From Deltaproteobacteria bacterium (GTDB lineage: Bacteria; Desulfobacterota; Binatia; UBA12015): DNA of 6,782 bases. The stretch is from assembly GCA_003447545.1 (NCBI GenBank), contig DLYX01000115.1, positions 1 to 6,782 of the forward strand. The letters run 5' to 3'. This document shows positions 1 to 6,400 of the stretch, piece after piece. Made by a program: the position numbers and the translations under genes. Numbering within the stretch: the stretch's first letter is position 1; every line of letters starts with the position of its first letter. The notes under the pieces are model-generated. The model was given only the letters and a program-made list of their open reading frames with translations, was not told the origin of the DNA and did no database searches.

Positions 1-315
1 GCGGACAATCTGATCGAGCGCATCCTCTACCTCGACGGCATTCCCAACCTGCAGCGCCTGAACAAAGTAGGGGTTGGCGAAACCGTCAAGGAGCAACTGG
101 AAAGCGACCTCGCTCTTGAGGTCGATGCAATCGCGCGGCTCCAGAATTCTGTCAAGACAGCTTTCGAAGCTGCCGACACGGGTTCTCGCGAATTGTTCGA
201 GCATATCCTGGTCAGCGAAGAAGAGCATCTCGACTTTCTCGAAACGCAGTTGTCCCTCATCGGCGAACTGGGCGAGTCGATCTACCTCGCCCAGCAAATG
301 CACAAGGGCAGCTGA
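1..315 (+). CDS. bfr: Bacterioferritin, C-terminal part (5' end outside window)
   Basis: The open frame enters from the left edge and ends at TGA 313-315, giving 104 residues. They align without gaps to residues 55-158 of E. coli bacterioferritin as I remember that sequence, so the visible part begins just after the ferroxidase ligand His54. Visible hallmarks are [16 protein letters not shown] at residues 5-20, SDLALE at 35-40 and [10 protein letters not shown] at 72-81. By alignment Glu40 is E. coli Glu94, and Glu73 and His76 are Glu127 and His130, so all C-terminal ferroxidase ligands are kept. The remaining ligands (Glu18, Glu51, His54) and the haem-binding Met52 lie outside the window. 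The family forms 24-subunit cytoplasmic shells that oxidise Fe(II) and store iron as a mineral, with haem at subunit interfaces. The gene converges on the propeller gene, leaving 21 bases between stop codons. No bacterioferritin-associated ferredoxin gene is visible. Haem binding here is inferred from the family. Confidence 0.95.
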   Translation, partial: ADNLIERILYLDGIPNLQRLNKVGVGETVKEQLESDLALEVDAIARLQNSVKTAFEAADTGSRELFEHILVSEEEHLDFLETQLSLIGELGESIYLAQQMHKGS

Positions 316-336
316 ACCGCCGCACTGTCATCGGGA

Positions 337-2334
337 TCAGCGGCCGGCGATCTGGCCGGCGATCTCGATGGCAGCCTCGCGCCTCGAAATTCTTCGGGGA
401 TCCCCGATCACATCCACCAGACGATCTGCGGGAAAATCACGGACCTGCCCGTCAGAGTCCACCAACTCCACGCGGATCGAATAATCGTCATGAGACTCAC
501 GACGATTCGTCATTTCGGGGTCGGGCGCGCAGGAAAAAACCATCTCGTAGCGCAGAGTCAGTCCATCTCCGGGCCCCAGTTCACGGGAACCGCTGCCGCC
601 AACGGAGAGACTTCTTTGGTCCAGAGCAATCATCGGCTCCGTGCAGGTTGTACCCGGATCGAGAGGCACCGCCGCCAGACGAACTCGACTCGAAAGCATA
701 TCGGATGTGACCCGCACTGCCTGAGCACTCTGGTTGCGCAACCGGAACTTCACCTTCTGCCGCACCATCGGCCGCTTGACGCCAAGCCGGACTCGCCGGG
801 GGAAGCGCATGCGCTCGGCTTCGAAAAGATCCCAACCGTCGCCGACCACTGGTAATTCCTCGTCAACCGGCAGGTCGGATGGCGGACCCGGCTCACCCGT
901 GATGGCGAAAAGAGTATGACGACTGCCCACGTACAAGCGTGGCTGGCCCACGAGTCTGCCCGTCTCAGTATCGCGCATGACCGCACCGCTGGCATCATAT
1001 TCCGGAAGAACACCGATCACCGGGGTTTGGAAACGAACGCGACCTCCAAGCGTATGCTGCCACAGAATTCTTTGCCGCCTCGACAAATCGCCGCGATTCG
1101 GTCGCAATGCGAAAACCGTCGCATCGCCTTCCGTGCCAACATAGACGATCCCGTGGCGATCGATAATAGCTGATCCGGTAATCGCGCGACCCAACTGCAG
1201 GTACCAGACAAGAGAACCGGTGTTCGCGTCGACGGCATAAAACCATCCGTCGGAATCCCCAAAGTAGAGCGTATCGTTGAACTCGCAGATTTCGGGGTTA
1301 GCGGCTTTCACACAATCTGCATAGGCAGGAATCGCTCGGACGCGACCCACTGTCGGGAAAAACCAATCCGATGCAACAGCCAAGGTTTGAACGCCACTCG
1401 CCGGGGGAACCACCCGATGAACCCCGCGGTCAGTGGCAAGAAAGACGTCACCATCAGGCGCGATCACCGGAGCGCTCTTCTGGCTTTGCTGGCCAAGCCC
1501 CTCCGACTTCCAACGCTCGACACCTTCCGAGGAATAAACTTCGACGCTCCCCACGCTGTCGAGAACATAGACGTCCCCGTAATTGGGATCACCGGGATTA
1601 TCGTTGACCGCCGGCGCGACGGCCGACATTCCCCGATTAGCAGCTGTCCAGGGAATTTCGCCGGCGGGTACCCCCGGGAGTTGGGGTTGCTGGATCAGAT
1701 CGGGATCTGGTTCGGTTCGATACGCAACCAGGTAACCCCCGTTGACACAGCCGCAACTGGCATAGAGCTGATCTCCATCGAGACCGAGATTCGGAGAGCC
1801 TGTAATGTCCCCGTCGACCCTGAATTTGACCATCCAATCCGTCGAAAAACCAGCTTCGCCGTCGTCCGATATGGCAATGAGCTTATTGTTGCGCTCACCC
1901 ATATAAATCACGGTGCGGTCGCCGGGGGTTTCGCGTCCCAGAGCAGGCGATGAATGCAGGGAATCGCCGGCACGAATCCCGTCGGTGTCCCACTTCAGGG
2001 TTCCATCAGGACGAATCGCAAAAATCGGCGTCGTTCCATTGGCAGCATACACCGTCCCATCAGGACCGACGGCAGGGGACGTTCGGAGATCGTAGTTAAA
2101 CTTGTAAAAGACGAGCCCCCCCTGTTCCACAGGAAGATTGCCACCCGAGAGATCAGGGACGATGGGCCCCGGGTAGCTGGTTTGGCCTGTGTTCCGATGG
2201 TCCGAGTGTTTTCGGGGCCATGGCGCCTGGCTGTCGAGGTAAACCTTCGCAAAACTCAGACTCGGTGTTCCCGCGACCAGAACAAGCAGTGCTATGCACA
2301 GCAAGTGGGGGATCATTTTCAGGGCTGGGATCAT
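337..2334 (-). CDS. Exported PQQ-like beta-propeller repeat protein with C-terminal beta-rich domain
   Basis: The product has 665 residues. Residues 1-29 look like a Sec signal peptide: Lys6, a hydrophobic core at about 11-22, and a likely cut after SFA (27-29); there is no lipobox. WPRKHSDHRNTG (39-50) is the usual lead-in of this fold. I count eight blade-like repeats, each with a 'SPA..DG.vY.g...g.l.A.. .G...W' pattern, starting near residues 86, 128, 179, 237, 287, 331, 387 and 435, which suggests an eight-bladed propeller as in BamB or PQQ alcohol dehydrogenases. I see no PQQ or calcium ligand set and no CxxCH haem motif, so I infer a binding or scaffold role rather than a dehydrogenase. 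Residues about 500-645 form a second, probably beta-sandwich domain that I do not recognise. The mature chain has six cysteines (194, 196, 341, 350, 564, 602), consistent with disulfides in the periplasm. ATG 2332-2334 is the first start after an in-frame stop at 2359-2361. ATG 2314-2316 (Met7) is an alternative but would lose Lys6. Neither start has a clear Shine-Dalgarno sequence. The fold is secure; the function is unknown. Confidence 0.9.
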   Translation of the reverse strand: MIPALKMIPHLLCIALLVLVAGTPSLSFAKVYLDSQAPWPRKHSDHRNTGQTSYPGPIVPDLSGGNLPVEQGGLVFYKFNYDLRTSPAVGPDGTVYAANGTTPIFAIRPDGTLKWDTDGIRAGDSLHSSPALGRETPGDRTVIYMGERNNKLIAISDDGEAGFSTDWMVKFRVDGDITGSPNLGLDGDQLYASCGCVNGGYLVAYRTEPDPDLIQQPQLPGVPAGEIPWTAANRGMSAVAPAVNDNPGDPNYGDVYVLDSVGSVEVYSSEGVERWKSEGLGQQSQKSAPVIAPDGDVFLATDRGVHRVVPPASGVQTLAVASDWFFPTVGRVRAIPAYADCVKAANPEICEFNDTLYFGDSDGWFYAVDANTGSLVWYLQLGRAITGSAIIDRHGIVYVGTEGDATVFALRPNRGDLSRRQRILWQHTLGGRVRFQTPVIGVLPEYDASGAVMRDTETGRLVGQPRLYVGSRHTLFAITGEPGPPSDLPVDEELPVVGDGWDLFEAERMRFPRRVRLGVKRPMVRQKVKFRLRNQSAQAVRVTSDMLSSRVRLAAVPLDPGTTCTEPMIALDQRSLSVGGSGSRELGPGDGLTLRYEMVFSCAPDPEMTNRRESHDDYSIRVELVDSDGQVRDFPADRLVDVIGDPRRISRREAAIEIAGQIAGR
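342..365. repeat. Perfect 12-bp tandem duplication at the 3' end of the propeller gene
   Basis: GGCCGGCGATCT occurs twice head to tail, at 342-353 and 354-365. Twelve bases keep the reading frame. On the minus strand the repeat encodes the last residues of the propeller protein, seen as IAG-Q-IAG-R at residues 658-665. This looks like a slippage duplication that extended the C-terminus by four residues. Confidence 0.9.
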
Positions 2335-2349
2335 GAAGAGGGTTCGTCG

Positions 2350-2369
2350 GAGTATCCGTTACGGATCTC
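2350..2369. promoter_or_regulatory. Imperfect palindrome in the propeller gene leader (possible operator or leader hairpin)
   Basis: ATCCGT-T-ACGGAT (2354-2366) is a perfect 6-bp inverted repeat around one central base. GAG (2350-2352) and CTC (2367-2369) extend it to 9 bp if T2353 is bulged. It lies between the predicted transcription start (about 2372) and the start codon (2334). As DNA it could be a repressor operator. As RNA it could fold only with a loop of about five bases. No known regulator site is recognised. Confidence 0.3.
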
Positions 2370-2378
2370 GGAGCCCCG

Positions 2379-2408
2379 ATTATAGAGCCCTGCGGTCCTG
2401 TCCGGCAA
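2379..2408 (-). promoter_or_regulatory. Sigma70-type promoter for the propeller gene
   Basis: Read on the minus strand, a perfect -10 box TATAAT lies at 2384-2379. A -35 box TTGCCG (4 of 6 matches to TTGACA) lies at 2408-2403, and the spacer is 18 bp. The predicted transcription start is near 2372, giving a leader of about 38 bases before the ATG at 2334. It sits in the 155-base gap after the pseudouridine synthase gene and points the right way, so the propeller gene can be transcribed independently. There is no extended -10 TG. Seen from sequence only; the sigma factor is inferred. Confidence 0.6.
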
Positions 2409-2489
2409 TACCGAATTTGGAGGTGCCAGCCCTGCCCCGCCAGAAGATTTCGGGGGGACGGGGCCGAGCCACGCCACAGGGATCGACGC

Positions 2490-3362
2490 TCAGCGCACCA
2501 AACGAGATAAATCGCGGGGTAAAGGCGACCGAAAGCGCAGCCAACGGCCGGTGCGCGGATGTTGCAATTTCAGCTCGGAGGAATGCAGCACCAACCGGCG
2601 CAGGGGATTGGTGGCGGCCTCGTACTTCAGGTCACCCACAATCGGAAAACCAGCTTCGGAAAGGTGCACCCGAATTTGATGACGACGACCTGTTTCCAAA
2701 CGCAATCCAACCAGAGAGCGTGTCCGGCCCATTCCCAAAACTCGAAAATGGGTGACCGCGTAGCGCGTAAGTTCAGTCTCGCGTGTGCTGAATACTCGAT
2801 GCCGATGTGACTCGTCGAGATGAGAGGCGAAAGTACCCTCCGTCTCGGGCATCCGGCCCTCGACCACGGCCTCGTAGTACTTCTCGAATCGATCCCAGTT
2901 TCCCTGCAGCGTCTCCTTGCTCTCGAAATTTTTGGCATAGACCATCAGCCCGGAAGTGTCCCGATCGAGGCGATGAACGATCCATACACGTTCCTTGGAG
3001 CGGTTACTTCCACCGCGGACATAATCGGTGAGTTGATAGTAGGCGGTCTTTTCCTTTTCCGAGTCGCTGGCAATACTCAACAAACCTGAAGGCTTGTCGA
3101 TCACGATGATATCGGCATCCTCGAAATGCACCTTCATCCCGAAGCTCAGAACTGTCTTCGGGACCGCGTAGCGATCCGTGCGAATCGCTACCTCATCGCC
3201 CTTGCGAAGCGCGTGGTCGAATTGTGTCACAACTCGGCCATTCACAAGGACGGATTGAAACTTGAGCCAGTGGCGCACCTGAGTCTTCTTCACCTCGGGC
3301 CAGGCGGCGAAAAGATACTCGAGCAAGGGAGAGGGCTGCTCAACCGAAGACGTGCGACTCAT
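2490..3362 (-). CDS. RluA-family RNA pseudouridine synthase with S4 domain
   Basis: This 290-residue cytoplasmic enzyme isomerises specific uridines to pseudouridine in rRNA or tRNA. An S4 RNA-binding domain covers about residues 12-60 (LLEYLFAAWPEVKKTQVRHW, then VLVNGRVV). The catalytic domain shows IIVIDKPSGLLS (85-96), the HRLDRDTSGLMVYAK motif (130-144) with catalytic Asp133 (codon 2964-2966), LETGRRHQIRVHLSEAGFP (222-240) followed by IVGD, and RLVLHSSELKLQHPRTG (256-272). All motifs expected of an active enzyme are present, and the length is typical of RluC/RluD-type proteins (about 290-325). ATG 3360-3362 is the first start after an in-frame TAG six bases upstream of GGT-ATG. AGGG lies almost against the start, so the ribosome site is weak. 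The gene begins 42 bases after the YhaN-like stop codon on the same strand, which suggests co-transcription. The target uridine, and hence a specific Rlu name, cannot be assigned from sequence. Confidence 0.93.
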   Translation of the reverse strand: MSRTSSVEQPSPLLEYLFAAWPEVKKTQVRHWLKFQSVLVNGRVVTQFDHALRKGDEVAIRTDRYAVPKTVLSFGMKVHFEDADIIVIDKPSGLLSIASDSEKEKTAYYQLTDYVRGGSNRSKERVWIVHRLDRDTSGLMVYAKNFESKETLQGNWDRFEKYYEAVVEGRMPETEGTFASHLDESHRHRVFSTRETELTRYAVTHFRVLGMGRTRSLVGLRLETGRRHQIRVHLSEAGFPIVGDLKYEAATNPLRRLVLHSSELKLQHPRTGRWLRFRSPLPRDLSRLVR

Positions 3363-3404
3363 ACCCTGACGCTACGGCATGGCGGACCGGTTCACCAGAA
3401 GCCA

Positions 3405-6400
3405 TCAAAATTCGGCCATGGATCCTTGAAGGTCATGAATGGAACCACCAGCTTGCATCGCCTGATCCCTGACTCGCTCGTGGTGGGTGAAGAGCAGGAC
3501 CTGCGTCGTCTTCGCAAATTCGACCAAGGTCTCCAGCGCAGCCATCGATCGCTCATCATCGAAATGAACGAGGATATCATCAAGCAGAAGCGGCATGGGT
3601 TCGGCGCCCGCAGAAAACCGATGCTCCAAAGATCCGAGGACCAGTGCCAGATGGAGCTGGTCCACGGTACCTTCCGACAATGAATCCAACGGCTTGCTCC
3701 GTGAGTTGGCGGTCGAGCGAACCCGAAACCCGCCTTCGTCGCTGCCCTCCATATCGGTTTCAATACGGTCGTAGCGGCCTCGGGTCAGGCGGGCGAAATA
3801 GGCTGACGCGTAAGCGAGCAAGGGTGCCTCATTGCGCTCCCGGTATCTCTCGACAGCTGCCGAGAGTAACCGGGAGGAGAAAAGAAGTCTGGCGTAGCGC
3901 GTAACTGGATCCCGGAGGCCCGCTGCGACATCGGCCATCTCGATCGCCAGATCATCGGCCCCGGTTCCATCTTCCAACGCCTGAAACACGGCGTTCGCCA
4001 GCGTCGCCTCTTCAACCAGAACTGCTCGCTTCGCCGAAATAGAATCCAGTTCGGCTTGCAAGGGGAGCATCTCTGCCTCCAGATCAACCGCGGACTCCCC
4101 TTCGACCCGCAGCACCAGTTCTTCGACCTCCACTTCTTCCCCCGCGAAGTGCTGCGCGAGGGTATCGCGTTTCTCCAAAAGCTGTCGCTTCACATCCGCC
4201 ATACGAATGCGCTCCGGTAAATCTTCCAGGGTCTCGACCGCAGCTTCGGCAGTCAAACCAGCCAGATCGGATTCAGCGGCCTTGAGAGTGCGCTCTGCTG
4301 TTTGAGCTGCATCCTGCTTCGCCAGGAGATTCGAGGACAGGCGACGGTGGTCCTGCCGTTGCACTTTCTGCTCCTCCAGGAGCTGGAAAAGGTGCGTCAA
4401 GGTGCCTGCCCTGTCCAGCTTCGGAAGATCGGTGGCGTAGGTGCGACAAAAATCGGCGAGGTCGGTATCCAATCCCTCTCTGAGAGCATGGATTTTTTCG
4501 ATACGCTCGCGGAACCCGCTCGCACTTTCGAAATCCTTCAAAAGTGCCTCGATCTGCCGCAAAACCCTTTCCACAGCTTCCGGAGGATCTTCCGGCCTTA
4601 AAGGGAAGTCTTTCGTCGCCGATGAAAACTTGGCATCCCAATTCGCCAGCTGGTCGCGTCGCCGATCCTGCGCCTGCTGGTCCTTGGTAGCGGATGTCAG
4701 TAGATCTGCGTGCTTGATTTGAGCCTCGCGGATGACCTGTGACCGAGCCTCCAATTCCTCGCCAAGCGCGTCCGCGATCGCCAGACACTCAGCCAGACTC
4801 CTCGACTTCTCCGGTGGATGCCCTCCGCACGATGCGATCGCCGTACAAATCTCGGCTCGCGCGGCCTCCAGCCGCCCCTGCAACTGATCGATCCGGAACG
4901 AGCAGCTCTCGCGTTCCTCCAACTTGGCAAGGATCGCGTCCCTCGCAGGGATTGCGTCCTGCATCGCTGCCCAGTCCCCTACAAGCAACCCCGAGCTTTT
5001 CCAGATATCCGACCACTGCTCCTGAAGGCCGTCCGCACGATTCTTCCGCGAAACTTCGTCCTCGGACAACGATTGCCGGATTCGATCCAATTCAGAGATC
5101 TGGCGGCGGAGTTGTGAAGTTTCGGCCACCCGCTCGGACTCAATCCGCAAGCGGTCAGAAACCTGATCGCCGTGAACAATCGCGAAAGTCAGGGCATCGG
5201 GCAGAGATCGCTCCGCATCAAGACGATGCCCGGCCGCGGCATTATCGACTCCCGCGAGCCAGGCTTCCTTTACGAGCGTCCATAACTGGTCTCGATTCGA
5301 GCGTGCATCCGTCAATGCCGCCATGGTCGGAAGGGTCTCTCCTGCGGCCACCGATTCGAGTTGCGACTCGACGGCAGCTCGCCTCAATCCCAGATTGCGA
5401 ACTTCAGCCCGCGCTTCGCGCGACTCGGTCTCGAGAGACTGAAAGCGTTGGCGGAAATCTTTGAGAACCTCATCACCCGGCAGCGTCCGCTTCACCAAAG
5501 CCTCCGCCGATTCCGAGAACCCCGGCAATCGAGCGAGGTCACGTTCGATAGCCCGCGCGAGTTGCTCCTCCCGCTCTCGCAATCCCGCCAGCTCGGCTTC
5601 GGGATCTCCCAACTTGGGAGTGGCTCGCCGAGCCGCCAGAAGACCGCTTGCGTCCACAGCCTCGCCCGCATTCAGGATTGCCTGCTCCGCCGCGGCCAGA
5701 TCCGCCTGTCCGTTGAATATTCGTTCGGCACCTTCGGCGAAGGTGGCCTGAAGACCCGCATGCTCGGCGAGAAGTTGACGACAGAAATCTGCGGGCGCGC
5801 CCATGAGCAACTTCAACTCTCCGACTTTTCGCTTCGTCAGCGGTATCTTAAACCCCAGAGCGCTCGCTACCTTGTCGGCCGCAGCCTCACAGAGTTCCGC
5901 ACGAGCACCGAGGCGTTCACCGTCCTGCACGCCGGCCCGCACCTTGCTGGCTTCTTCGCGTAATTCATCCAACCGCGTCGCTTGCTCGCAAAGGGGGAAC
6001 ATCTCGGGAAGCGCTGCAAGGCGAACGACCAAGTCCTTTGCGTCATCCGCAAATTGATCGCGACGGCGAAGAGCTTCTCGGCGCGCTTCGTCGGCCAACC
6101 CGTATCTCTTTGCGAAATCCGAACCGAGCGATGCAACATCCTCCAGCGCATGAAGCTCGGTTTCAAGATGACGCCAATCCTTGACTCGAGACCTGTTGCG
6201 CCGAACAAATTCGAATTCCGCCAAACGCTCCTTCAGCTCGCGTTCCAATAGCAGGATCTCATCCCGCGCAATGAGCGCATGATCGACCTTACGGCGCGCC
6301 TGCTTCCAGGCCTCCGTTGAAAGCGAGGCCTTCCCCAATTCCTTTTTTTTCTCGCGCCAGTCATGGAAGGCCTTGTTGATTCGGGGCTTTCGAGCCTGCG

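Noticed and set aside
343..360. GCCGGC/GCCGGC hairpin as a terminator for bacterioferritin
   Set aside because: It is a by-product of the 12-bp tandem duplication, lies inside the propeller coding region and lacks a following T-tract.
74..484. 136-codon plus-strand frame overlapping the bacterioferritin gene
   Set aside because: It is out of frame with a clear bacterioferritin match and runs antisense into the propeller gene.
1387..1953. 188-codon open frame on the plus strand, antisense to the propeller gene
   Set aside because: It lies wholly inside a well-supported gene on the other strand, has no recognisable domain, and its composition is low-complexity and unlike a real protein. It is a shadow frame.
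2116..2122. Run of seven C residues as a frameshift mutation in the propeller gene
   Set aside because: The reading frame and blade pattern continue unbroken on both sides, so the gene is intact here.
2434..2464. GCCCCG/CGGGGC inverted repeat downstream of the pseudouridine synthase gene, as a terminator
   Set aside because: The loop is 19 bases and no T-tract follows on the minus strand, so it does not meet the usual form of an intrinsic terminator.
3126..3683. 185-codon plus-strand frame crossing the gap between the synthase and ATPase genes
   Set aside because: It overlaps conserved motifs of both minus-strand genes and has no recognisable features of its own.
4739..5464. 241-codon open frame on the plus strand, antisense to the YhaN-like gene
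   Set aside because: The product is rich in Pro, Arg and Ser, as expected from the reverse strand of a GC-rich coiled-coil gene, with no motif. The minus-strand frame shows conserved ATPase family motifs.
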